Positions 50,795-64,000 of a stretch of DNA of 64,000 nt are shown here, piece after piece. The notes beneath the pieces were generated by a model. That model ran no database searches. It saw only the letters and a list, made by a program, of their open reading frames with translations, and was not told where the DNA came from. A program made the translations under genes and the position numbers. Origin of the DNA: Auanema rhodensis (lineage: Eukaryota > Nematoda > Chromadorea > Rhabditida > Rhabditidae); contig OZ059899.1 of assembly GCA_964057225.1 (NCBI GenBank), positions 5,642,001-5,706,000 of the forward strand, in the 5' to 3' direction. Position 1 is the stretch's first letter. The number at the start of each line of letters is the position of its first letter.

Positions 50795-52838
50795 ACACTT
50801 TTCTTTTTCTAACTAATGCTTCCATATCCAAAAAAACTATTTTGAAATCCCAAAGAAGCATTAGTATTCTAAATTATAGACCAATATTCATATATATATA
50901 TATATTAAGATTTACAAAATATAAAACACAAAATATGAGCCGAAATTACTAATTGAAATATTTTTTTCAATTATATGAACTAATTTCTTTTTTTTCTTCT
51001 TTGTATCATTTTTGTTCACTCTTTTTAGAACGAAATTACACGACTACAAACTGCTTGTGGCTACCTTTAGTTTATAAGTTTCAAGATGAATAATCCATAT
51101 CTCAAATTTTTAATCAAAATATTTCATTGTTTATACGAAAATCGTTAATATTACTCACCGATCTTTCCAACCTTTTTCTAGTTTTAAGTTCATTTTCTGT
51201 TATAGTTCTGAATTATTGAACCATTAACCATGCCGGTAACCGTACATATTATTCATTTTCTTTTCTTTATTTCATTTTACTTTGTACGATCTATACTTCG
51301 GGTTTTCTCTTGTTTATTTGAAAGAAAAAGAGCTTTTTGTATAAATCTTCACTTATTTCATTTTCAAAAAAAAAATAATTATAGAAAACTATATGTGATA
51401 TGATGCTATTACTTTATGTATGTACAAATGGGATAAATAAAATTTATTTTTAAAAAAATGTATATTTTTATTATAAAATATTATAAATAATTTAATTTAT
51501 AAAATAAAAATTATAAATGAAAATGAAAATATATATAAAGAAATTGTATTTTGGGTGATATACATAGTGAAGCTGCAACAATGAAAGTGCAACAACCGTT
51601 CTGCAAAAATTTAAAACTGGAAATGAAGTGAGTGAGCAAGATGCGCAAAGAAAATGTTTGAAAAAGTGAAATAATAATAAATATTTTATATAAATTTAAA
51701 AATAACTATAAAATAAAATATTTTATATTAATAATAATAAAAATTATTATGATTTATTTACATATATATGTAAATTAAGTTATATATATAGGAAAGATTA
51801 TATTACTGTTATCTTCTAATATTAAATAAACTTTTTGAAATATTATGATTAATACATATGACATGATAAGTTTTTTTTGAAATTCGTCATCAATAACAGT
51901 AAAAATGAATTTGTTTCTTCCATAAAAATAAAAGATACAGCTCATTTAATTGAAAAAGTATATAGTAATGACCTTGATAATTCTCCTTTCAATGCCACAT
52001 GTTCGTTTTGGTCATAGCACAACAGCCTTACCATCTTCGACCTATTCAAAATCTCTCTTTGAGGAGAGACCTCATTTCATTAGTACATGCAACACAACTT
52101 TCAACCTAATATATTTTACCTTTAAAATCAATCAATATGTATTATAATCAATATATTATTATTATATTATATATATAGTTAATATATTAATAATTTATAA
52201 TATATTTATATAGTTTTATTATTTTATCTTTTCGAATAATTTCATATAGTTAAAAGGAATATGATCATTCTTTTTTTTTTATTCTTTTATTGATTATTAT
52301 CAAATATTTTATAACAAACATTATATATTCATATTTGATTTCTATATAAACATCTTAAACAATAGATCAATATCTGATATTCGTTTATTCTTCTATACTA
52401 TATGCATAGGTATTTCAATATATCATGTCTAATACTATTATATTTATTTATAAATCAATGTCTTAATATAATCTTTTATAATTATTATTACTAATATTAT
52501 AATATTATTAGTTTATATATCTTAAATATGAAATAACATAATATTTTATTATGACATCATCTTTATCATATATTTTTATATAATTTTTAAAAATATATAT
52601 TTACATATTAAATGATGTATAGAGGACTAGCTAGTATCATATCTCTATACTCAACGATATATTTATATATTTTATTTAGTTAAAACAAAAAAAATGCAAA
52701 TCTGTTAGATTTATCACTTAAATATACAAAAAAATTGTAGACTTTAAACTAAAAAAACTTCACACTTTATGATGTAGTTTCAACAAAGTTTCACCGATAC
52801 CTACACAATTCCCCCTCCTCTTTGCATAAGATCCCTCT

Positions 52839-52893
<55 letters not shown>

Positions 52894-53561
52894 TATATGT
52901 ATTAATGTATATCACTCTTCAATTCATGTTGTTGTCTCTCACTACTTCTTTCTTCCTATTTTATCTCTTATCGGAGACAACATATTGATTGAAATAGTTG
53001 AATATACAGAATTGAATGGTCCAACAATAAGATGAATCATCAAAAAGCATACCTGAACTATTCTTGACATGTTTAATTGTCAGTTCGTTAGTTCATACTT
53101 CTAAATATTATTATAATTTATTTATTCAATTATTATATTTTTTAATTTTAATATAAATAAATATTAATATTAAATAAATTATCTATATTTATAAATTTAA
53201 ATCTTTTGATATCACTCATCTCTATTATCAAATGACATTCCCAAAATCTAACAAATCCCCTTCAGCTTTTTAGCTTATCTAATCTCAAAAAAAAAAATAA
53301 ATAGTATATATCTACATATAAATATATAAAATATTATTTATTTTTTACTTATAACATACATATTTCATTGATTTCCTAAATAAATCTTTATCTTTATACT
53401 AACGGAAACGAAATTGACAAACAAACTTTAAGCATCTATGAGTCAGTATTCTCACGATCGATGCTCCAATCATTTTACAATCTATTTTTTAATATTTAAT
53501 CTTTATTTATATCTTCTTTTGAATAATATATTATTCATAAATATATTATTTATTTAGATAA
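50795..53561. other. AT-rich intergenic region
   Basis: 2.8 kb between two same-strand genes. Extremely AT-rich from 51460 to 52740, with no supported gene. Holds the 3' UTR of the otopetrin gene and the promoter of the transporter gene. Confidence 0.5.
52844..52889. repeat. (CT)n microsatellite
   Basis: About 23 CT repeats, uninterrupted, in the intergenic region upstream of the OATP gene. Confidence 0.9.
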
Positions 53562-56500
53562 ATGGATAAACCTTTGAGGCTTCCTGAACGGTATCACCGT
53601 CTAACTATAAATCACTTTGTTATTCTTATGATTATTGTTGTAGCAATACAGGTTTTTATTAATATTATATTAAAATATAATTTATATATATATATAATAG
53701 GGAACATATCTTGGTTATGTTGTTGGGATATTAACAACATTAGAAAAAAGATTTGGTTTAAATAGTGAAAAATCAGGATTATTATTATCACTATATGACA
53801 TTGGTCATACTATTGCCATATTAATTATAGGATATTTTGGTTCAAAAAGCCATTTACCTCGTATTACAGGAATAGGTTATTAATAATATTTATTTTATAA
53901 TTATAATTATAATAATATATAATTTAGGTGTTATAATGAGTGCTATTTCCATGTTTCTTCTTGCATTACCTGTACTTTTATATGGTACAGTTACTCATGA
54001 AACAGAACTTTTTTTAAAAGATAAGGTAAATTTTAGAATAATTTAATTTAAAATATATAATTTAGATATATATATATATATATAGTTAAATATAGAAAAA
54101 AGATTATTTTATTTATATATAAATAGTTAAAATGGAATATCTAATATTCTATTTTGTAGGAAGTATATGAGCGTGACTTCCGATGTGATTCCGGACGTGA
54201 GTTATTAAATCAACAAGATGATTGCAGAAATGAAGAGAAAGAACATAGTGTATGTTAACATTAGTACATCATTCATCCATTAACATTCAATTTAATATTC
54301 TTTGGACAATTAATTGTTTCAAAATATATTCATATACATACATAGATATGAAAATGGAGTTTATATTGATATTAAACATGATGTATATATATATATATAT
54401 ATATATAGTTTAGAATAGCATATAGTATATAAATAAATAATTTAAATATATAATATAATAAAAAAATATATTTTAGATAGCATATGCTTTATTGGTTATT
54501 GGACAAATTCTTGCTGGAGTTTTTGCAGCTCCTTTTAATACATTAGCGTATGTATACATTGATACTAATGTAGATGATCGAAGAAGATCCCCATTTCTAT
54601 TAGGTAAATGAAATTACAATTTAATATTTAATTTTATTTTAATATATCATATAATAATAAAATATTTTATTTGTTTTAGGTTTATTAACTAGTATGTATG
54701 CATTTGGACCAGCTCTTGGATTTGCATTATCAGCTGGACTGACTCGAGTATATATCACATTAGGAGAAGGTATTCATTCTATTCTTAAATTTATTTTCAT
54801 AAGAAATATATATATATATGCTAAGAAATAATAAATAATATATTTATAATAATATTAATTATTTTAAAATATGTTTATAGCTCCACCTCACTTACTTTTA
54901 TCTGATGAACAATGGGTTGGAGCATGGTGGCTAGGTTTTGTAATCTGTGGAATTTTATATATATTATGTGCAACACCATTCTTTTTCTTTCCAAGATCAT
55001 ACAAGTATGAATATAAATATATATAATATATAATAGAAATTATTTAGACCCAATGGACATGAAGTTGTTCCTTTACGATCAGCAATTAGCCCAGCTCTTA
55101 GTGATGATTCAGCAAGACATTTAACTAATTGGGAAAAGGTTAAAGTGGCTGTTCAAGGTTCATTATTTAATAATTTTTATAAAATATATATATATATATA
55201 GTATATTAATAATTAAATGAAAAGAAATAGTCAATGGGTTAATTGAAAAATCAAAATGAATTGATAGAGAAATTGAGAGAAAGAAAGAAGAAAAAACACA
55301 AATGAACTTTTCTCATTTTATGTATTTGAGCGTTAAGTACTAAGTGCCGGAAATTAAAAAGACAATAAAAAAATCAGAAAAAAAAAATTTAATTTTGAGT
55401 TTTTCATGAAAACTTTAAAAATTAAAATAAGATACAGTATACTATTAATATATTTTTATTTTAGCTTTTCAGTGTGAGTAGTACAATATGTATTTTCTAT
55501 ATAATTATAGTTATTATATAATTATTTTTTCAAAATTTTCCAGAATTTCCTTTTATTGTCTGGGATTTGGTTCGTAATCCTGTATATTTGACAATGGTAA
55601 TTGCTTGGATGTTTGGAAGCTATCTCATTGGAGGATATCAAACTTATCTTCCCAAGTACATTGAAACTCAATTTGGTCGTAGTGCTAGTGCAGCTGATTT
55701 ATATGCAGGTATATTATAATATAATAATCATTACTTCATATTTTGAATATCAATTTGTCTTCTATATTCTATAATTTCCCCAAATTATTCTATTTTATTT
55801 TTTTTTCGTTAAAACTGAAACTCATCTAACATGCCTCACAAACATTTCATGCTCTGTGTCTAAAATTACCAGAGTATTTTGACTGACTTTCAGGTCTTAA
55901 ATTGTAATTTCCTCGCAAAAAACCCATACCCAAACGGTCCTAAAATGAAAATAATATAACAAAAGATCAGAGCACATGAGAATGAAGAAATGAAGCCGAA
56001 AAATACATGAAATAACATCTGAATCTTCATATACTAATCATGAGAATGGCAATATTGACATGAATTTGTTGAACATATCTTCAATATTTTGAAGTTGTGA
56101 TTCATAGTTCTCCACATGATTAGCTATCTTTTGTCTCTGTTTTAATTCAATCTGTGTTGCTCAGTCACTGTCATTTCCTGAAGAGTAATCACTGAAAACT
56201 AGTCATCTCTCTTGAATTATTTTTCCAAATATGTATTGTTAAATCTATCTTTGTTTCAATATTATATTCTATATATACCCTTATCTTTTATTCTTTTATT
56301 CTTTTATTCTTTTTTTTCTGTTGTTTTGTGTTTCATTATTTAAGTCAGATGGATGAAAAGATCATTCTCATCCTCCCACTCTTTTCATTTGTTTTTTTTT
56401 TAATTCCATCCCAGTTTTCCATTGATAATGATTTTCTACTACATTTAATTAAACTAAAGATTATTTAAATAATATTATATTATAGGTATTATATCGATTG

Positions 56501-58361
56501 GAGCTGTAGCATCATCAACTGCTATTGGAGGTTATCTGCTTACAAAGTATGATGTAGCACCACGCAAAGCAATACTTTATCTTTGTGGATCATGGATTAT
56601 CATAATGGTTTGATGACCATCATATATCTCTGTATATTATGTATTTCAGTTGACATATTTGCTTGGAATGGCGGTTGGATGTGAGCAAACCAGTATAGCT
56701 GGACTATTATATGACGAGTATTCGGAAAGGTCCGCTAAACAACTTCTCATTCTTCAATTTTTTTTATTTAGAATCATAAAATTAAGCTAGTTTCATTGCT
56801 TTTCAGATGGTCTTTTCATGACACGCATGAGCGACATTTACATTGCTCATCAGACTGCCAATGTGAATCCGTTTTCCAGTTTGATCCTGTTCATTTTGAT
56901 GGAAAAAACTATTTCTCTCCCTGTCATGCTGGTTGCTATGACTATAACCCATACCAAGATGTGGTAAATTTGTTTTCAAAATATTTTGTGAACAAGTCTA
57001 AATTCATAATGAATGATGTCACTTGCATCTCCATAAAAAAACTAATTTTTTAAATAAAAAAAATTTTTTTTTAACTATTTTAAATGAATTTCAGTGGTCA
57101 AGTTGTCAATGTGCATTAGGTGGAATGGTTACTAAAGGTTTAGTACATAACGAGTGTAATCAACTTTTCCTTTATTTACCAATAATGTTTATTGGATTAT
57201 TTGCTGGAAATTTGTTCTTTATGGTAACAATGATGATTGTTTTGAGGTAATTGTTTTTCTATATATACTCGAACTCTCCCCCACTCCCCCCCAGAAATAA
57301 TTTGTAAAATAACTTATTTTGTTATGAGAATATATAAGCATATTTTTGATTGAATGCTGCATACATTTACTTAAAGAATAACTCTCAAATTAATTATTAT
57401 GACGAAACCAAAGATCAGGTTCCTATACCTTTTTCCAAATTTATATTATATAAGGGAATGAGAATCAAAATTATAAATTAATTAAAGAAATAAAAGAGTT
57501 CAAAAATAAGTTCTTATTAATTCTATACATCTCACTCTACAACTTTATTTTATATAATACTTTCAGATCCGTATATGATGATCAAAAAGTTATGGCTCTT
57601 TCTCTGGCTTCATGTGCAACTAATCTTCTGGGTTTCATTCCAGCCCCTATCATTTTCGGTTGGATCATCGACTCGTCATGCGTGATGTGGCATAGCCGAT
57701 GCCCAAATGGTACGTTAGAAATACCCATGATTATATTCAATTTGTTAAAAATTAAAAGATTCAGGGAACATATTTGGTTCTAAATTAGATGAAATAATTC
57801 TAAGCTATGTTTCGAATAGTGTAAATCAAATTTTTTGTTTCATGAAAACTTATAATTTTTAAAATTTAACCTATAATCATCTTTGTTTCAGATCGAGGAA
57901 ATTGCGTAATATATGACAATGGTCGTTTCCGTTTCGATTTTCATATGGGAAACGCTGTATTACAACTACTTGCTGTTCTTTTTGTAGGAGCTTGTTATCT
58001 GGTATCGATGAAAATCAAACTACCTGAGGAAGAAGTTTATGAAGAAGAAATGCAAATGCATGAACAACATCAACGCCTATTACAACCTCCTAACACTTCT
58101 GCGAATAGCCCTCTGAATCGACCAATCGAACTTCAGCACACACCCGAGAAGCAAGAACAACAACATACTTACGAAAATTTAAAAGGTGGAAAGACTGGGC
58201 CAGTATCAATTTTGAAGAAGCCACGAGACCCCCATGGCTACGTGAATCTCCAGAAAGACTCGCCAGCATCAGATACGCCTGGTGCGTCGACACCGAAAAG
58301 TGCACCAACACAACACTCATATGTTAACATGAAAGACAATAAAAGAGAGACGGACCTCTGA
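53562..58361 (+). CDS. Organic anion transporting polypeptide (OATP/SLCO family)
   Basis: Fifteen exons: 53562-53651, 53701-53875, 53928-54025, 54160-54249, 54477-54603, 54680-54769, 54881-55004, 55048-55157, 55544-55708, 56486-56607, 56650-56729, 56807-56963, 57095-57246, 57567-57709, 57892-58361; about 730 residues. Twelve hydrophobic segments in an MFS arrangement. The OATP signature appears as SDEQWVGAWWLGFVI; the usual Arg before Trp is Gln here. The large loop between TM9 and TM10 has the Kazal-like cysteine set (HCSSDCQC, FSPCHAGC, SSCQCALGG, NECNQ). The family carries bulky organic anions such as steroids and conjugates across the plasma membrane, independent of sodium. The last exon codes a long hydrophilic tail with two related segments (TYENLKGGKTGPVSILKKP; GYVNLQKD and SYVNMKD) and ends ETDL, a class I PDZ ligand. 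Confidence 0.93.
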
Positions 58362-58736
58362 TCAAAACAATTCTGAAAATCGGGCTTTTCTTTCATGGAA
58401 TCTCAAAGCAAATCAAACTTAATATATTTGAAGCTTTATTGTGTCATTTCACAATGTGCTAATAAAAACAAAAATAATAAAAATGTTTTCTTTCTGTATA
58501 ATAAACCCTATAAAGAGATCGTTGAACTCGATAATAAAATCGGTACACAATCAATATATTTGAGATCATGCTCTACAACCAACGGAGTATATGAAAAATA
58601 ACTTCACGTTTCAACCTAAAGGCAAAATGGCAAGTGGGCGAAGATATGAATTATGCGATGCATTGTTGTTCTCATATTGAATTTTGAGAGCAGTTTAACT
58701 GAGCTAATCAATGCAAGGGAAATAGAGTGAACCAGA
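58362..58736. other. Convergent 3' region
   Basis: 375 bp between the stop codons of the OATP gene (+) and the GnRH-receptor-like gene (-). AATAAA-like signals occur around 58460-58505 on the plus strand. No coding signal. Confidence 0.55.
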
Positions 58737-60982
58737 TTATAAGATGATGTTAACAATTGCGTTCAAACAGATTAACGCGCTTACAAACTGAAAGTTTACG
58801 TAACCATCGAACACAATTGCGGCGCTTATGATTCCCAACAAAAGATATGGACCCCATAGAATTAGATTAACAACCACCATACAAATTGCTTTTTTTCTTG
58901 CTCTAAGTTTAGCAGCTGATACAGTAGCTCTCCAGGGAGCTTGAACAACAACTGTATCTGAAATATGCACGAGAATCTTTATATCGTTGCTATATTAGTC
59001 ACACCTGATTTGACAGTTTGCGCCTCTTTCGGAAAACAACGAGTTTGAACACTTCTGATGTCGTCAACAGTAGAACAACTGGCAGAACGATCCCTCATTT
59101 CTGAACACAAAAATAATTGTTAGAGTAACTTGTACAGGTGTAGATTACCTCTGCTTAGTAAGCGACCAGCTGTCACTTCATGATGTTTCTTACTGCTGTT
59201 TCTTTCTAATCCGCTGAGTCCAATGCTCTGTTTCTAGAACGTAGGGTTTTAAAAGAAGTTGAAAGACGCTCAGAAAACCTTCTTAACTGAAGACTCAAGA
59301 CGTGGGACTGAAGTTTTCTGATAAACAGATGGCCTTTCAAGAGAAGCGGATGAGGAACGATGAATTAATGAAGGCACACAAACAGACGATGAGCGTACAG
59401 CTGAGGAGGACATCCGCTCTCGCATAAGGTTCCAGCACCAACATGGGCAACAGCTAAAGACATTTTAGTTGAAATTGAGAGCACATGTTTCACTCACTTG
59501 GCTTTCAACAATTCGGACACTGATGAAAAGGTACCTCCTTCCGCTTTCGATAATATACTAACGGTTCCCCAGAGAAAGGTCGCCTCGAGAGTGTAAGGGA
59601 TTGCGACCAAAGTAGCCAAATGTATAAAATTGAAAAACTGAAAAGATAAAAATATATAAATATTAGATGAATATGGAATAAGTACTTAAAGATTATTAAA
59701 TTAAAACTTAAAATGTACTAAAAGAACAACTAAAAACTCTGACCTGTTCAAGCCAATACATAAATGAATCTTCAATAGCTAGAGATTCTTTACTAACATC
59801 CGGTTTTTCTATATTAAACGATAGTGTGCCATTGGGAAAATAAATCTAAAATTGTTGTGAATAATGCATTAAGAAGCAATTAAAAGCGTACTTCCGATGA
59901 TTTGTTCTTTTTCATCTCTAAAAAATCTTCATATTCTTTCCAATAATGCATCTGTTCGAACATTCTATTCCGTTCTCGAAACCTAAAGATAACTTTTTAT
60001 TGATTGTTCCTTTTTAATTAACGGGAAGCAGAAAATTTATAAATGCGCAAATTCAAGCGTCAGCAGCTTGATGATGTCAATCAGATGCTCATTTGGGAAA
60101 AAATTCAAAATTTTACCATATAGATATACATTGTTCGTTTCCAACATCACCATCTTCAAAATGAACTTTTCCTGTTGAGAAAAGAAAATACTGAGGAGCA
60201 GAACATAGCAATGCTATTGCCCATACAAGACTGAGGAACATTCGCGAATTATAGGGCTCGTTAAGCTGCAAAGAGTCTAGTTTTTTCATGTCTTTTTAAG
60301 CAAAATAGAGACTGACTCACATTTCGTTTTGATCTTAACGTTCTCATAGTTGCTGCAAAAGCCAAACGATCATAAGCAATAAGAACCTAAATATTATATA
60401 TAAATATATATAATATATAAAGTATATATGTAGTTAATTTACCTGCATATTTGTTGTTAAATGAATACCAAATGTAGAAATAAACTTATATAATCGACAA
60501 AGGGTATCCCCTCCAGTCCACTAAAAGAAAAACAAAATAAATAAAAAATGTCACTTATAAGAAACAAAAACTACATCTAAAAATAAAAAGGAAATTAGTG
60601 ACTTACCCAAACATTTGAAATCCAGTATAGTTGGACGGGAGCATAGATAAACAGAATAATTCCATCAGCAACTGTTAGGCTTATTTTATAAGATAAAAGT
60701 CGAGCAGCCCAATACTGGCCCTTTCCTTTACTCCTATGAACGAATAAAAAATAGATAAAAGAATGAATCAACGAACAAACTTTACTAATCGAGCAAAAGT
60801 ATAAAGAAAAGCGAAAATACCCAGAAAAAAGCTCAATCCATATATCCATTTCTCTATCTAAATCAAGAATTTATGAAGAACTTTCGAATCAACCTTACAA
60901 AATATGACCACTTGTTGTCAATAGAACGACGAAACGCATCACCATCTTCAATGCCTTGGGTTAAATTCGTGAAGTTCTCCAT
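58737..60982 (-). CDS. GnRH/AKH-receptor-like GPCR, stops at TM7
   Basis: Thirteen exons (minus): 60899-60982, 60781-60857, 60607-60733, 60443-60520, 60321-60386, 60117-60265, 59892-59982, 59744-59845, 59498-59637, 59279-59453, 59149-59233, 59005-59100, 58737-58957; about 496 residues. N-terminal glycosylation site (NFT), TM1 (GLSFFLGIFAFLYTFARLV), TM2 (SLTVADGIILFIYAP), then WTGGDTLCRLYKFISTFG, which resembles the GGDxLCR...TFG stretch of GnRH/AKH/corazonin receptors. DRL replaces DRY. Extracellular loop 2 is long (about 70 residues), TM5 is LATLVAIPYTLEATFLWG, and ICL3 is very long and Ser-rich. TM6 (AICMVVVNLILWGPYLLL) and TM7 (ALICLNAIVN) follow, with a stop after IIL. So NPxxY, helix 8 and the C-tail are missing in this model. 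Confidence 0.82.
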
Positions 60983-63900
60983 TTACAAATTGAATAAGTT
61001 GGATAGAAAATTATAAAACTACGTAGAAAAGGAAAGAGAATATAACCGTTTAACTGAAAAAAATGATAATAAAACACTATAGAAAGAAGAAGCACATGCT
61101 GTTGCATGTTGCCAAAAACGAAAATGAGTATGTAGTCAGTTTGAAGATGAGAAGACTACTCAGATACAAAATAACAAAAAAAAAATAAAGGTCCCACACT
61201 AAAGTCATAGGAAAAGTTTTTACACTCAAATTTCCAGCACATATAATCATATTAAACTTCATTGACTAAAGTGAAGGTCTCGTTTCTCATTAACCGGATG
61301 AACAATATGCTTTTCATCCCTGAAGTCACTCCCTATACTCGGGTCATCTCTTTGCTCTCAGCATCAATACACACTCGAGTACAAGAAAATGAAGTCAGAT
61401 GAGAAGAAACATTAGATAGGAATAAAAAAAGTAAGAACATAGTCATATTACACAGCGCTTATTAACTTGCGGGTATCCATTAGGGGTAGGCGTCTGTTCG
61501 CAACAAGTTAGTCTTCATCTAGTGAAACTTAAGATCAGAAAATCGAAGAAACGCTATATAGCAAAGGCTAACTACTGATTAATATTTTAATGTTCCCCAA
61601 AACTTAAAACTTCAATCAAAGTTAGAAACTAGAGAAATATGGAAATTAATTCACTTGACTTAAATTAAATAATTCTGGTGAAAACTATAATAGAAACAGG
61701 ATCGACAAGAAGAGGTGGAAATTAACTCGCCTTCTATTCAAGAGCTACTACTGAGCTCAGAACTGGCAGCTAGCTTTCAACAGCTCTCACTGCCTGCTTG
61801 TGGAACTGCTGCTTCAACCACCCACATTTATGAAAGCAGAACAAGAGCATATAGAGAAAGCGGACATATACGTGATAATAAAACCAACTAAAGACGAAAG
61901 AACTGTTCTGCATTTGGAATAATAAAATTGGGTGACAACAGCCATATTATATATTGAATATGTAGTTAGTTTTTTTACGGTGTTGAAAGAACAACCATTA
62001 AATAAAGCTTAAATGTGTAGAACTAAGCAAAGATTAATAATTTTCAGAAACCAAAAAGGCAATTTAAAGTCAACCAGAGCAATTAGAGAGCCCATCATAG
62101 AAAGCTAGAACTGAACAATAAGCCGGGAAGAAGTGTTGAATCCGGAAAAATCGTATAAAATGCCCGCGAGCAGTAGAAGCTGACGCGATCATACGTCAGA
62201 AAAATTTAGAGGACATAACGAAAAAGTAAGGGAGTTATCAATTCTTGGTCACCACGAATATATTATCAAAATCAAAAAAGGAAATGCGTCGACTAGGCAG
62301 ATCAATATGAGAAGTGAAGCGAAGCAATGTAGTATAATTTAACTAAGTTAGAAAAAGAAACATGAGAAAATCTGCGAGAAAACAAGGAAAAATGTTGTAG
62401 TTCAATATAACGTCAGTTTCAGTTTAGACATCAATACTGATGAAACGCAACCGTGCTCGTACTTTATAATGCAAGAAATAAAATGGATTGCAACCGCACA
62501 TAAAATGAGATAAAGAGAGATGAAGCATGGCCTCTATTCACGTTTACACGTGAAGCACATCTACAAAATCGAAACAAATATTTGCAATATTAGACGAATA
62601 TTAAAATGTATTATGAAGAATGAGCTACAGATACTGATTTAGATGTGGTCTCGAGCTTGAGATAAACAGATGTTTCGATGTAAACAGAAGAAAATTCAAC
62701 CAGCACACCATACGTCCATTGCTGAACATGGGAGTGCGAATAGTGAAAGAAAAGGGAGGGAGAGGAAGGATGAGAATGAGTAGAATAAGGGAAGAGGAAA
62801 AAGTTGAGATAGATTGCGAGAGCGAGAGTAATTGAGATGTCCTTTCCTAATCAAACAGTAGCTAAAACACGTGAGCTGACATCAAGAACATGTATATCAC
62901 TTGTAAAATAGTCACAGCTGGCCGTTCTATCTTTGATGCATGAGAATTATTTCTTAATCGAAGTAACACAACGGTCAGTGTAAAGTGAATCTCGGAAATA
63001 TTTGTCAATAGTTAAATAACATAGAAACAGCTGCAATGAAAATCCAAGAAATTTTGAATTCAGTCCGGAAGGAGTACAATATCAAATAGGTCAACAAAAA
63101 AATGAAAACGTTAATTTCTTAATCCGTTTTTGTGTATGTTTGCTTAGGATGCTATACATAAAAATATGTTTTGTTAAAGTCGTCTCATATATTTTGGCGT
63201 GTTTTGTGAAATATGAATAAAACGTGAAAATGTAATGCTAAGCCTAGTATTTAGCTATTCCGTTGATCTGGCATACTATGTTAAATAAGGCTGAACAAGT
63301 AGAATTAACAAGTAAAGATCATTTAAAACTTCGTTTCCAAGGTAATACTGACAGTTTTATTGATGAGCAATATGAAATTTGAATACAGAAAACATTTTTA
63401 GAAAACTATAGCAACATTTACTTAGATACTATAAAAAACTATAATGAAAATGCTTGATGAAAAAAAAGAGCATTAGCTTAAAATCAGCAAAATCCTTTTG
63501 CCGGTCAAACCAATTTTCAGGAGGAAAACGTATTGAAGGAAGAAGATATGCCAATCGTCATTTTTTAGCCTTTCTGCCCTATTAGGTGGCAGGGGAATAG
63601 CTATGGAAGAGGACAGAGTTGCGGACATATCAGATTATAGGCTACATCAATGAACCAATACACCCCTGGACCCAATACCACGATTGCTCTAAATGAGGAC
63701 TACGAATTCACATAGCGAAAATCTTTATTTGACATCGTTTTCTTTGAGGGCTAAATGACTAGTGTGATGGGATGTTGCAACAATGTATAAACATAAGGAA
63801 AATGAAGAAGCATGAGCAAAAGTAGAAAGAGGACATATGCAAAATCGCAGGAAGGCCTTAGGGAATCAGAAAATAAATGGCAGGTTGCCCTCGGGGCAGT

Positions 63901-64000
63901 TATCTATTCCGGGTTTCGCATTGGGAAAAGCGAAAAGGCAACACGCGTAATAAGGTATCATGGACATTAAGTCAGCAGCAGAACAAAGCCGTAGATGGGA
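60983..64000. other. Gene-poor right end
   Basis: 3.0 kb upstream of the minus-strand GPCR. The first few hundred bases should hold its promoter. From about 61,300 on, base composition is less AT-rich than in the other spacers, yet no open frame looks coding. It may be upstream control sequence, a non-coding RNA or introns of a gene outside the window. Confidence 0.4.

Noticed and set aside
1-64000. tRNA genes, CRISPR arrays, transposons, bacterial insertions
   Set aside because: No convincing cloverleaf, spaced repeats, transposase frames or terminal repeats were seen; the sequence reads as ordinary nematode nuclear DNA.

Overview
The window is nuclear DNA of a nematode. It is very AT-rich, with genes cut into many short exons by introns that are often only 40-60 bp and end in TTTCAG, TTTTAG or similar. 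Several proteins are nematode-specific or nematode-typical: a cuticle collagen, a short calponin-like-repeat protein, a two-vicinal-cysteine acetylcholine receptor subunit and a compact insulin receptor substrate. I cannot name the species. There are no bacterial genes, rRNA, convincing tRNA, CRISPR array or recognisable transposon.

Layout. 0.3-8.3 kb (+): peptide-type GPCR with two large introns and an unusual chain of overlapping upstream ORFs. 8.7-10.6 kb (-): small secreted helical protein of unknown family whose last exon runs through a GA microsatellite. 12.2-17.0 kb (-): insulin receptor substrate (PH + PTB), 23 exons. 19.7-22.9 kb (+): Staufen-type protein with dsRNA-binding domains, divergent from the IRS gene. 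23.6-25.4 kb (-): calponin-like-repeat protein. 26.4-30.5 kb (-): nicotinic acetylcholine receptor alpha-type subunit. A complete cuticle collagen gene (29.0-30.2 kb, +) lies inside its second intron. 32.6-33.9 kb (+): four-helix, TMEM126-like membrane protein, followed 220 bp later by a C2H2 zinc-finger protein (34.1-37.7 kb, +) built from a duplicated three-part module. 37.9-40.2 kb (-): 4-coumarate-CoA-ligase-like acyl-CoA synthetase. 43.8-50.8 kb (+): otopetrin-like proton channel, with two 5' exons that I could join in frame. 53.6-58.4 kb (+): OATP/SLCO organic anion transporter. 58.7-61.0 kb (-): GnRH/AKH-receptor-like GPCR that stops at TM7. The last 3 kb show no gene.

The genes are not an operon-like system. 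They are a neighbourhood of signalling (two GPCRs, IRS, nAChR), transport (otopetrin, OATP), RNA localisation (Staufen) and cytoskeleton/cuticle genes. The only same-strand pair close enough for a nematode operon is the TMEM126-like gene plus the zinc-finger gene. Exon models were built by hand from reading frame, phase and GT/AG sites. In every model the phases close exactly from start to stop, which is the main reason for confidence. No database search or transcript data was available.
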